From NCBI GenBank assembly GCA_019359515.1, contig JAHHHC010000025.1, positions 1 through 64,000 on the forward strand: a stretch of 64,000 nucleotides of DNA, written 5' to 3'. Shown here one piece after another: positions 27,662-37,046 of the stretch; positions within the stretch are counted from its first letter, which is position 1, and every line of letters begins with the position of its first letter. A model generated the notes under the pieces. That model did not search any database, was not told the DNA's origin, and saw only the letters and a program-made list of their open reading frames with translations. The stretch comes from Desmonostoc vinosum HA7617-LM4 (lineage in GTDB: Bacteria; Cyanobacteriota; Cyanobacteriia; Cyanobacteriales; Nostocaceae). Made by a program: the position numbers and the translations under genes.

Positions 27662-30600
27662 TTATGATTGATGACGACCGATAAGATTGGCAACTAGTTT
27701 AGCTAACTCTATGGGATCGGCAGGCTTAGGAACGTGTTTTTGAAATCCTGCGCTTAATGCTTGGACTTGATCAATTTCTCCTGCGTAGGCAGTTAAAGCG
27801 ATCGCTAAAATTTGTCCGCCTTGTTCTGGTGGTAATTTTCTCACTTCACGGATCAATGTATAGCCATCCATTAATGGCATTGCAATATCACTTAATAAAA
27901 CATCCTGCTGAGACTGGGCTAATGCTTCTAGTGCTGCGGTTGCAGATGCGACTGCCGTTACTGTCGCCCCATACTTTTCCAAAACGAAGCAGAAAAACTC
28001 TCGTACATCAACCTGATCTTCCACAAGCAAAATTCTAACTCCACAGAGAAATAAATCTGCGTTGTTAGTTTCTAAATCAGGAGACTCTGCACTTGGAATA
28101 TCTAAGTGAGAATTTTTGAGCAAGGGTAACTTGACTGTGAAGGTTGCCCCCTTTCCTTCACCAGGACTTTCGGCATGAACTGTACCACCATGAAGTTCCA
28201 CCAAATGGCGCACGATCGCCAGCCCTAATCCCAGTCCGCCAAATACTCTAGTTGTCTTGCTATCTGATTGTCGGAAGTACTCAAAGACGTGAGGCAAAAA
28301 GGCTCTGCTGATGCCTTTGCCTGTATCAATCACTTGAATTTGGGCGTAGTTAAGTGCTGAGTGCTGAGTAGATGAGTGTGGTTTTGGGGAGCCATCCCCG
28401 TTGTCGCTGAGTGTTGATAATCGCACTTCTACTCGTCCGCCTGACGGGGTGAATTTGACGGCATTTGAGAGCAGATTCCAAACTACTTGTTGCAAGCGAT
28501 CGCCGTCTCCCATTACCTGTATGATATTATCGCCTAGCACTGTTTGAATTTGAATTGATTTGGCTTCTGCTGCTAGGCAGACAGTTTCGAGGGCGTTGGT
28601 GATTGTTGCTCTCAAATCGACGGTAGAAATTTTGAGGTTGAGTTTACCTTGCAAAATCCGCGAAACATCTAATAGATCTTCAATTAGTTGAGTTTGTAAT
28701 TTGGCGTTGCGCTCAATTGTCTCCAAAGCACGGGTGATAGTTGCTTGGTCATGCTTGCGGGTTCTGAGCAACTTTGCCCAACCCAAGATGGGATTGAGGG
28801 GTGTTCTCAGTTCATGAGAAAGGACTGCGAGGAATTCATCTTTGATGCGGTTGGCTGTTTCGGCTTCGGCGCGTGCTGTCTGTTCGGCTTCGTAAAGTTG
28901 GGCGCGGGCGATCGCTTGTCCACACTGCTGCCCTAAAGTCAAGATAAATCTCTGGTCTTCTTCGTTAAATGTTTGGGCGATCGCAAATTTGAATTCCAAT
29001 GCCCCAATGATCTTACCTTCTTGCACCAAAGGAATAGAAGCACAAGCAAAATTTCCCTCTTGACTGGGAAAATCGAGATATTTTTTGGCAACCCAAGCGG
29101 CTTGATTTTCGATAAAGATTGGCTGTCCAGTTCTGACTGTTTCCGCTGAAGGGATAGAACAACTCAGAGAAAAACTTGCCCAAGTATCTATAAAATATTG
29201 TGAATAGCCCGCTGCTTGCACTAGTTTTAAAGTAACTTCGTCCTCAGCTAGTAAGACGACAAAACCGGCTTGAGCATTCAAAGCCGCAATTCCTTGAGTT
29301 ACTACCACGTTTGCCACTTGTTGGAGAGTTAACGCTTCCGAGAGGGCAGCGGTGATTCTTTGTAAAAGCGCAATCCGATTGACAGCCTGTTCTGCTGCTT
29401 GTTTTGCCTGCTGAGTTTCTTGATATAGCCTAGCGTTATCAATTGCTGTTGCTGCACGACGAGCGATGTCTTCAGCTAAAGCTACATCTGTTTGTTCGTA
29501 ATGACGGCCTGATTCGGCACTGAAAAAAGATATTGCTCCGAATAGTTGCCCACGAGAACGTAGAGGAATCACCATTAAAGAACAGATCCCCAAACTTCGC
29601 AGCAATTGCAGATGTTCGGCGTTTTGAGCCATCTGTACCAGAGTTTGGTCAGAAAAATTGGTATGGAATACAGCTTTTCCTTGCCGCAGACGTTTTACAA
29701 GATGTTCTCCACCGCTTTTTGGTGGATAGCGTCGTCGGATTTCAATCAAAGTTTGGCGTTTTATGGGGTCGGCAGTTGCCAGGGCAATCTGTTTACTTGA
29801 CCAATCTTGTAGGAAAATATCTACAATACACCAGTCAGCTAGTGTGGGAACTGCCAAATTAGCCACGCCAGTCAGGGTGGCTTCATAATCTAATGAGGCG
29901 GCTATTAAGGTACTGGCTTCTACTAAAAATTGTTGTGCCGCTTCTGCTCGTTTGCGATCGCTGATATCTTCAATAATGCCCACTGCATACTTCGGTTGTC
30001 CATGAGCATCTTGAACCACTGATGATGTCAAGTTGATCCAAATGAGTGAGCCATCTTTGCGAATGTAGCGTTTTTCTAGAGAATAACCATTAATTTTTCC
30101 TGCCAAAACTCGTTGAGCATTGACTAAATCAGCTTCCAAGTCATCGGGATGAGTAATTTGTTGGCAGTTCATCTGGATTAATTCTTCATATTTGTACCCG
30201 GTGATCTCGCACAAGGCAGGGTTAATTTGAATGAATTTACCATCCAATGCTACCTGAGCAATACCAACGGCTGCTTGGTCGAACATGGCTCGGAATCTTT
30301 CTTCGCTCTCGCGCAGAGCCGTTTCGGCTTGCTTGAGCGCTGTTAGTTCTGCCAAAATTATGCCGATACCTATGGTTTCATCCAGTGTATTATGAACTGG
30401 GTAGTAGTTGCCCAACCAATAACCGTTCGTGCCAGGTTTTCCCGGTGCTTCACCACTGATTTCTACATTGAGCAAGGGCTTACCTGTATCTAATACGCGT
30501 TGTAGCTGTTGCTCAAACTCAGTCGCCATCTCTGGTAACACTTGTTGAATTTTCCGTCCGAGATGTTCTTCAATGGTCAAACCGTTAATATCAGCCAATA

Positions 30601-32740
30601 CCTGATTAATGCGGAGATAGCGCAGTTCTCGGTCTAGAAAGCAGACAGCAACAGGTGCCGCTGCTAACAGTGCATCTAAAAGAGATAATGATTCGGCGTA
30701 ATGTACTAAAGCTTGGTGGATGTCTTGATAAAGTCGGGCATTTTCCATCGCTAAAGCTGCACGGTGGGCAATATCCATCGCTAAAGCCAAGTCAGATTGA
30801 TTGTAGCAACGGTCTGATGCAGCACTGACAAAGGAAATGCAACCGAGTATGCGCTGGTGTGCCACCAACGGTACAATCATGGCAGATTTAATTCCCAGCT
30901 GCTGATGCTCACCATCCACTAGCAGTAAGTTGGGGTTCTCTGGAATTAATTCGCTTTGCCCAGTTTGCAGGACTCTGGCGATCGCACTGCCATCATTCAG
31001 GTCTGGTGTATACTGCTGTAGTTGACTTGCCCACTCTGCTGATGATAAGTCTGCATGAGCAACACTCAAGCGACGAATAGAGCCATCTTCATTTAAAATA
31101 TTGACACTACACCAATCAGCTAGTTGGGGAACTGATATTTTCGCAACTTGTTCTAGAGTTGCTTCATAATCTAGGGAAGTCGCAAGTGTATTACTAATTT
31201 GAGCAACATAACGCAATGCTTCTTCAGCTTGTTTGTGTTCTGTAATATCGAGAACAAAAAAGGCTCCTCGCTCTAAAGTTCCTTCAAAGTGACTACCACC
31301 TATCAAAATCGGCAAACGTGAGCCATCTTTACAAATATATTCTTTCTCAAAAGGAGTGCAAAAAGCACTGTCTTGAAATTGAGCAATTGCTTGCTCATCA
31401 AGTTGCTGATACTCAGCGGGAGTTAGGTCTTGCCAGTTAACTGTGCCATTAACCAATTCTGCACGCGTATAACCAATCATGTTCAGTAAAGCATCATTAG
31501 CTTCTGTAATTTTGCCGTTTCTCTCCCAGAAGCCAATGCCAATCATGTTTGACTCAACAACACTGCGAAACTTTGCTTCACTTTCCCGTAATGCTTGCTC
31601 GGTTTGTTTGAGTTGAGTAATATCAATAGAAGTTACGCCCACTCCCAGCAATCGTCCATCCGCTAAACACACTGGGTAATAACTCACAAGACCATAACGA
31701 TACACCCCAGACGGATAAGTCTCACCACTCACTTGTTGGTTAAGTAATGGCTCCTTAGTTTGCATTAATTGCTCAAAGATTGGCTCAATCTCTGCCGCCC
31801 ATGCAGGTAATACTTCTTTAAAGGTGCGATCAATATGTTGACTTTGAGGTACGCCATTAGTGGCTGCTAAAGCTTCGTTAATATGAATGTAACGCAGTTC
31901 TGTATCTAGAAAAGCCAGTCCTACTGGTGAACTGGCAAGCCAAGCATTGAGCAGCGCTAGAGATTCGTCTTTCTGTTGAACAGCTTGCTGAAGTTCTTGA
32001 TGCAACCTGATATTTTCTAATTCTGCTTGCTTGCGCTTAGTAATATTGACTACTGCACAGGTAATACCTTGAATATTTTCTCCATCTTGAAGCGGTTCAA
32101 TCAGCAAATCATAGTAGCGGACTTCTCCCTCGACAGTGATACAAACCTCTTCACGAGCGGAAGCACCATTTTCGAGTACTCTCTGCTTAATTGCTGTTAG
32201 TTGCTCTGCCACCGATGCTGGAAATAAATCATCATCACACTTGCCCAGCATTTCTTCAGTAGTTTCTCTACCTTGGAGATCATGAATCCATTTATACCGC
32301 AAATCCCGATCCTGCTGAAAAACAGCGATATCAGAACTGCTTAATGCTAAGCGAAATCTTTCTTCACTGACTTTGATCTGTTGGAGATTTACCTCAATTT
32401 GTTGTTGCTTAGTCTTTAATGCTTCACACAGAATACTAAAGAGTACTCCTTGCACTACAAATAACCCAACTCGTACCAAATTACATAAGTCAAAAGTTAG
32501 TTCATTGGCTGAACCGAGAAAAAAGTAATTGCTCAGCAGAGCAGATAAGCAAGTTGCCAGCAAACCTGATTGCAGACCACCACACCACGCACTCACCATT
32601 ACAGCGCTAAAAAACAGCATAAAAGGTGTTCTGCTCATGCCTAGCACAGGATTTAGCAGCAACATTAATGCAAATGCAGTTGCAACAATTAGTACAACAA
32701 TGCCATAACGCAGTAACTGAGAGTAATTAATATAAGGCAT
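27662..32740 (-). CDS. Multi-PAS/GAF hybrid sensor histidine kinase
   Basis: 1692 residues. An N-terminal DUF4118/KdpD-like membrane region (about 10-110; SAWCGGLQSGLLATCLSALLSNYFFLG) is followed by PAS, PAS, PAS, GAF, PAS, PAS, GAF and GAF modules; RKDGSLIWINLTSSVVQDAHGQPKYAVG marks one PAS-PAC pair. HisKA follows, with phospho-acceptor His near 1308 in SHELRTPL. The HATPase has VVWNLLSNAVKFTPSGG, DTGKGIS and GGLGLGLAIVRHL. A receiver domain contains Asp near 1617 in LLSDIAMPLMDG. The C-terminal receiver suggests an intramolecular relay with no separate regulator nearby. About 25 residues (1440-1465) inside the HATPase derive from a tandem repeat. The signal is unknown. Confidence 0.96.
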   Translation of the reverse strand: MPYINYSQLLRYGIVVLIVATAFALMLLLNPVLGMSRTPFMLFFSAVMVSAWCGGLQSGLLATCLSALLSNYFFLGSANELTFDLCNLVRVGLFVVQGVLFSILCEALKTKQQQIEVNLQQIKVSEERFRLALSSSDIAVFQQDRDLRYKWIHDLQGRETTEEMLGKCDDDLFPASVAEQLTAIKQRVLENGASAREEVCITVEGEVRYYDLLIEPLQDGENIQGITCAVVNITKRKQAELENIRLHQELQQAVQQKDESLALLNAWLASSPVGLAFLDTELRYIHINEALAATNGVPQSQHIDRTFKEVLPAWAAEIEPIFEQLMQTKEPLLNQQVSGETYPSGVYRYGLVSYYPVCLADGRLLGVGVTSIDITQLKQTEQALRESEAKFRSVVESNMIGIGFWERNGKITEANDALLNMIGYTRAELVNGTVNWQDLTPAEYQQLDEQAIAQFQDSAFCTPFEKEYICKDGSRLPILIGGSHFEGTLERGAFFVLDITEHKQAEEALRYVAQISNTLATSLDYEATLEQVAKISVPQLADWCSVNILNEDGSIRRLSVAHADLSSAEWASQLQQYTPDLNDGSAIARVLQTGQSELIPENPNLLLVDGEHQQLGIKSAMIVPLVAHQRILGCISFVSAASDRCYNQSDLALAMDIAHRAALAMENARLYQDIHQALVHYAESLSLLDALLAAAPVAVCFLDRELRYLRINQVLADINGLTIEEHLGRKIQQVLPEMATEFEQQLQRVLDTGKPLLNVEISGEAPGKPGTNGYWLGNYYPVHNTLDETIGIGIILAELTALKQAETALRESEERFRAMFDQAAVGIAQVALDGKFIQINPALCEITGYKYEELIQMNCQQITHPDDLEADLVNAQRVLAGKINGYSLEKRYIRKDGSLIWINLTSSVVQDAHGQPKYAVGIIEDISDRKRAEAAQQFLVEASTLIAASLDYEATLTGVANLAVPTLADWCIVDIFLQDWSSKQIALATADPIKRQTLIEIRRRYPPKSGGEHLVKRLRQGKAVFHTNFSDQTLVQMAQNAEHLQLLRSLGICSLMVIPLRSRGQLFGAISFFSAESGRHYEQTDVALAEDIARRAATAIDNARLYQETQQAKQAAEQAVNRIALLQRITAALSEALTLQQVANVVVTQGIAALNAQAGFVVLLAEDEVTLKLVQAAGYSQYFIDTWASFSLSCSIPSAETVRTGQPIFIENQAAWVAKKYLDFPSQEGNFACASIPLVQEGKIIGALEFKFAIAQTFNEEDQRFILTLGQQCGQAIARAQLYEAEQTARAEAETANRIKDEFLAVLSHELRTPLNPILGWAKLLRTRKHDQATITRALETIERNAKLQTQLIEDLLDVSRILQGKLNLKISTVDLRATITNALETVCLAAEAKSIQIQTVLGDNIIQVMGDGDRLQQVVWNLLSNAVKFTPSGGRVEVRLSTLSDNGDGSPKPHSSTQHSALNYAQIQVIDTGKGISRAFLPHVFEYFRQSDSKTTRVFGGLGLGLAIVRHLVELHGGTVHAESPGEGKGATFTVKLPLLKNSHLDIPSAESPDLETNNADLFLCGVRILLVEDQVDVREFFCFVLEKYGATVTAVASATAALEALAQSQQDVLLSDIAMPLMDGYTLIREVRKLPPEQGGQILAIALTAYAGEIDQVQALSAGFQKHVPKPADPIELAKLVANLIGRHQS

Positions 32741-32975
32741 GAAGTATTTTTAAGCAACTAATATTTATTGCAGATACTATACATACCCTAAGCTAGTTTG
32801 AAGCTTTTAGGAACTTATCTTGAGATAGATCTCAATCTCATCCTCAGAAACTTATTTTTCCAGAATTAGTATTTCAAAATGTGAACCAATAGCAGCAAAG
32901 CATCATTGCTTTTCGCTTAAATAATAGTAATTTTATAAAATGTTATGGGTTGAGTTTATAGGGAATGGGAAATAT

Positions 32976-33143
32976 TAGACTTCTTGCAAAAATACTTGAA
33001 CCGTCAGAGACTCAAGTCTCTGCCTAATAGCAAAAGTCCGTTGAAACGGACTAAAATACTGTTATTAGTCGGTTTCAACCGACTTGAGTTATCAGCCAGA
33101 AAATTTATTTTCTGGCGAGTATCCGACTTTTGCAAGAGGTCTA
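32976..33143. mobile_element. MITE-like element with TAGACTTCTT ends, copy 2
   Basis: Left end TAGACTTCTTGCAAAAATAC and right end TTTTGCAAGAGGTCTA are inverse repeats. The interior has stacked short palindromes: GAGACTCAAGTCTC, AGTCCGTTGAAACGGACT, AGTCGGTTTCAACCGACT and AGAAAATTTATTTTCT. No coding capacity. Confidence 0.8.
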
Positions 33144-33174
33144 TTAAGTAAATCTCTTCCCCATTCTTTATTCC

Positions 33175-35190
33175 CTAATTTTCTATCCACCCACCAATTT
33201 CTACTTCAGTTAGTGATTTTTCTAACTTAGTATACTCCATTTGAGCGGCGCGTAATACATGTTTCATCTGCACTGATTCGTCGCCATCTGCGGCTAAAAA
33301 TGCAGCGTTTAATGCGATGTTGCGAATGTTACCACCTGCGACGTTGAGCTGGGCCAATTTATTTGCATCCAAACCAAGGGTAGGGGTATTTTTGGGAAAA
33401 ATGCGTCGCCAAATCTCGGCTCGTTGAGTGGTGTCAGGGAAGGGAAACTGAACAACAAAGCGAATGCGGCGCAGAAATGCTTTATCTAGGGAACTTTTGA
33501 GGTTGGTGGTGAGAATTGCTAGGCCGGGAAAGTTTTCCATACGTTGCAGCAGGTAGCTAACTTCGATGTTGGCATAACGATCATGGCTATCTTTGACTTC
33601 TGAGCGTTTCCCAAATAAAGCATCAGCTTCGTCAAATAACAAGATTACCCCGCCTTCTTCGGCGGCGTCAAAGACTCGGCGGAGATTTTTCTCTGTCTCC
33701 CCAATATATTTACTGATAACTGATGATAAATCTATACGATACAAATCTAAATGTAATTCGTGGGCCATGACTTCGGCGGCTAGTGTTTTCCCTGTACCGC
33801 TAGTGCCGGCAAATAAGCTGCTGATTCCCAGTCCCCGAGAACTCTTACTACCAAATCCCCAAGATTGATAAACTGTGGCTTGTTGGCGGACATGGGCGGT
33901 AATTTCACGCAGCAATACTTCTTGTGCTGAGGGTAACACTAAATCTTGCCAATCGGCTGAGGGAATGATGCGTTGGGCTAGTTCATCTAAACGAGGACGT
34001 GCTTGTGTGCGGCAAGCGTCCCATAAAATCCTCCCTAAGTCTTGATCTTGTGCTTGACTCAAGTTGCCGGCGGCTTCGGCACAGGCAGCGCGAATGGTTG
34101 TCGGACTGAGGTTAAACTGAGCTGTGAGGTTCTTGATTTGGCCGTTTAACTGTGGTGCTAATTCTGCTAGGGTGTTTTGCCAGAGTAGGCTTTGCTCGTT
34201 GATGGTGGGTTTGTGAACGTCTAAACTAACTACTGGGCGTTGGAGTATGTTGATTCGTTCGCGGCTGGCTAAGAATAAAAAGCAATTGACGCGCTCGATT
34301 AAACGGCTAATGATCGTATTACGGGTAGCATCGGCTAGGTCGATACGATCGCAATCTAGCAATAAGGCACTACCACTTAAAACGGCTTCCCTCTCCCATA
34401 GCCGCATAAAGGTTTCCATCTCGCTAGGTACGGTTGGTGCAACCTGAGCCGGGACTAAGTTGAGGCTGACACCTAACATTTTACTCACTGCGGCGGCGAT
34501 CGCTCGCTTACTTGTGGGTTCAGCCCCGCATAACTGGATAACGGGTAAGATGCCTGTCTTTGGTGTTTGTGACCAAACCCCTGCTATTTGCTGTGCTAGT
34601 TTTTGATGGGATGGTACTAATTCTCCAGTGATTTCTACAGGTTCAACGATACCGACTAACCGCTCGTCAAGATAGTGTGTGCCTGCAAGATAGTGTAAAA
34701 TTCGCTCATCAAGGCGTAGGGGAGAAGTAGTTAAGGCTCGACTATCGCCAACTTCGATTAATCGCCAGTGGCGTAATAGGGCATGGGGGGCGATCGCATC
34801 CCAGTGAGAGTTGGGCAACGCTTCCAGTGCTAAACTAAATGTCGGATAAAGACGCTGTGAGTCTCCGCAAGCTGTGGCACACAACCCAGCAAACTCCCCA
34901 CTAAACTCCATAGACGCGCACATTAGCAATATATCGCGCTCAAAACTCGACAAACCAAAAATTTGACACAGCTGAGCTATAGCTGACGGTGCTGGCATTG
35001 CTGCATCAGCTGCTTGTAAAATTTGCTGCCGTAGGACATACTCTTTTTCTCTGCTCTCAATTTGATCTGGTGATCTAAAGGCATGTTTCTCTATCAAAGC
35101 GCGCATTGCACCCAGAGCTGCTGCTAGGTAATTCTGGTTTGCTTCTTCCCAATTTTGATTGATTTTTTGAGCATTTTTTGTACTCTTCAT
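33175..35190 (-). CDS. AAA+ ATPase of the contractile-injection accessory type (Pvc15/Afp15-like)
   Basis: 671 residues. The helical N-terminal half lacks a clear Walker A. A canonical AAA+ module follows: Walker A GTSGTGKT near 463, Walker B VILLFDEADALFGKR near 520, sensor-1 AILTTNL and the arginine finger FLRRIRFVV. This two-part layout matches the ATPase encoded beside DUF4255 proteins in extracellular contractile injection systems. Its ATG overlaps the stop of the DUF4255 gene by four bases (ATGA), indicating translational coupling. No structural genes of such a particle are in the window. Confidence 0.9.
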   Translation of the reverse strand: MKSTKNAQKINQNWEEANQNYLAAALGAMRALIEKHAFRSPDQIESREKEYVLRQQILQAADAAMPAPSAIAQLCQIFGLSSFERDILLMCASMEFSGEFAGLCATACGDSQRLYPTFSLALEALPNSHWDAIAPHALLRHWRLIEVGDSRALTTSPLRLDERILHYLAGTHYLDERLVGIVEPVEITGELVPSHQKLAQQIAGVWSQTPKTGILPVIQLCGAEPTSKRAIAAAVSKMLGVSLNLVPAQVAPTVPSEMETFMRLWEREAVLSGSALLLDCDRIDLADATRNTIISRLIERVNCFLFLASRERINILQRPVVSLDVHKPTINEQSLLWQNTLAELAPQLNGQIKNLTAQFNLSPTTIRAACAEAAGNLSQAQDQDLGRILWDACRTQARPRLDELAQRIIPSADWQDLVLPSAQEVLLREITAHVRQQATVYQSWGFGSKSSRGLGISSLFAGTSGTGKTLAAEVMAHELHLDLYRIDLSSVISKYIGETEKNLRRVFDAAEEGGVILLFDEADALFGKRSEVKDSHDRYANIEVSYLLQRMENFPGLAILTTNLKSSLDKAFLRRIRFVVQFPFPDTTQRAEIWRRIFPKNTPTLGLDANKLAQLNVAGGNIRNIALNAAFLAADGDESVQMKHVLRAAQMEYTKLEKSLTEVEIGGWIEN

Positions 35191-36467
35191 ATAGTCACCT
35201 GTGGTGAATCGTATTCCCCAGATTGATTTTTGTGCAACGGGCTTTCCGCCCCATCCACTTGCACTCGCACTAGATAAGTTCCTGGCTTAACTTTATTTAC
35301 AGGAATCGTGATTACATCGGTATCTTCATCCCTTGAGGCAACCAAGAAAAAATATCCTACTGGTGGATTGCTAGGTAAAATTTCATTAAGCAGCAAGACC
35401 ACACGTTGCGCTTTGCCAACTTGGGGATGGAGTTTCACGTTGATTTCTGCTGAGCGTAAATTGTCGTTGCTATCTTGTATTTGAGCAACGGATGCCGTGA
35501 TTTTGGGATGCAATACAAAAGCTGCAACGTTTGATTCCACCACATGATGCATTTGTCCTGTATGGCTCATTGTCAGGTGTACAACCTGCACACCCTGTAC
35601 ACTAGCAGATAAATTTGGTGGCACTTGTAGGCTAATTTGTGTTTCTTTAATATCTTGAGGTACGAGTAAGGCTTCTGTGTTGCTTAGTCGGACACGCGTC
35701 ACATCACCGCGTAACTGTTTACCCCGAATAACTAATGTAGTACCTCCCACAATCACTTGATCTGTTTTAGACAAAGCCATCACTTGCTCGATATTTGGTT
35801 GAGATAAGGCAACCGAACTAAAACCTTCGGGGTAATCATCATGGCTACTTTCAATCAATACCATTGATGCTAAATAAGTCGCAGAAGGTCGATAGTGCGT
35901 TTGTAAGGCAGACCATAACTTGGAAGTTTCTTCCATGTTAAAAAACTCAGGAGATAGTTTGATCTGCCCGATTTGCACAGCTAAATCAGATACAGGTACA
36001 CCAATCAAAGCTTGGGAGAAAACACTGGAAATATTTGTTGTGGAAGCATTTATTAAAGTATTTTCAATAATATCCGCTGTAATAATAGGTGTTTTATGCA
36101 ACAATTGCATTGCGTATCCCAGTAGCAGTTCTGCTTGAAAATCTTTTGCCCCATAAGCTGATAGTAGGTAGTGCAAGTCTAGAGCTAGGGGTGGAGTTGT
36201 CGCTCGCGAATTACCATTAATTCGCGAGTGTCGCTGACGAAATTCTGGAGACACCCAATCGACGTTGCGATTTTGCGTCACTTGATAGAGAAAGAGGTTG
36301 AGTTGGGCACGCTCGTCAGCTTCAACCGAAATCCGGTCGGGTGGAAGGGCAGTTACAACTACATCACCAACACTAGCAGTAATCGGATCACTGACTAGAC
36401 CATTCTCCAACAAAACTTTTAATACTGCTGTGACAGCAGCTATGGAGAGTGCATTACTCATGCTCAT
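35187..36467 (-). CDS. DUF4255 (Pvc16 N-terminal) protein with IPT/TIG-like domain
   Basis: 426 residues. The N-terminal ~190 residues fit DUF4255: SIAAVTAVLKVLLE, then RAQLNLFLYQVTQNRNVDW, LALDLHYLLSAYG and AELLLGYAMQLLH. This domain occurs in the tube/sheath terminator-like protein of contractile injection systems. From about residue 235 an IPT/TIG-like immunoglobulin fold (VIVGGTTLVIRGKQLRGDVTRVRL) and another beta-rich domain follow. First gene of a two-gene operon with the AAA+ ATPase. It may cap a tail or position an effector; that is an inference from the family. Confidence 0.9.
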   Translation of the reverse strand: MSMSNALSIAAVTAVLKVLLENGLVSDPITASVGDVVVTALPPDRISVEADERAQLNLFLYQVTQNRNVDWVSPEFRQRHSRINGNSRATTPPLALDLHYLLSAYGAKDFQAELLLGYAMQLLHKTPIITADIIENTLINASTTNISSVFSQALIGVPVSDLAVQIGQIKLSPEFFNMEETSKLWSALQTHYRPSATYLASMVLIESSHDDYPEGFSSVALSQPNIEQVMALSKTDQVIVGGTTLVIRGKQLRGDVTRVRLSNTEALLVPQDIKETQISLQVPPNLSASVQGVQVVHLTMSHTGQMHHVVESNVAAFVLHPKITASVAQIQDSNDNLRSAEINVKLHPQVGKAQRVVLLLNEILPSNPPVGYFFLVASRDEDTDVITIPVNKVKPGTYLVRVQVDGAESPLHKNQSGEYDSPQVTI

Positions 36468-37046
36468 TCCTCATGGCAGTAGCACATATTCATTATTTAC
36501 GCCAGAGCATATTAACTTAATGTTTTTTGGAAAAATTTAAACATAAGTCGGCAAAAACCATCAGCCAAGCTGGCATCTTTTTCCCAAAGTTTATGTTCAG
36601 GTGATGGCGATTCTGGATTGTGTACGATGGAAAATCAGGAGATTGGAGACTGGAGAACTCGGGGCCCCCGCTCCCGCAGGGAGTGGGGATTAGGGGTAAT
36701 GGGGAAGACGCGGCAACGGGGGAGACGCAGAGAATAATCAATTACAAATGACAAATGACAATTCGCAATTCTCCAGTACCTCCATTGCTTCTGAAAATAC
36801 TTGCCGAATTGGCGCTAATTTAGCATTACAAGTGGATTTCTACTACCAAAAGTCATAATTTTAAGCATTTTATCAGATGACAGACATAACTTTAAGTTGT
36901 CAATATGCTAAGCTGAGTGTAAGTAAATGAATTTTGGTAAATTATATTACTAGTCCTTCATATAATGAAGCAGACAAAAGGTTTCTGATATTAGTACTAT
37001 TTTTGATAAAATCAACACTTTAAAATTATAGGATGGGTTCCACCAG
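36468..37046. other. Divergent control region between the DUF4255 operon and the kinase gene
   Basis: About 580 bp that should carry promoters in both directions. It includes GGGGCCCCCGCTCCCGCAGGG and GACGCGG repeat units (36659-36730). No operator or RNA gene identified. Confidence 0.5.
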
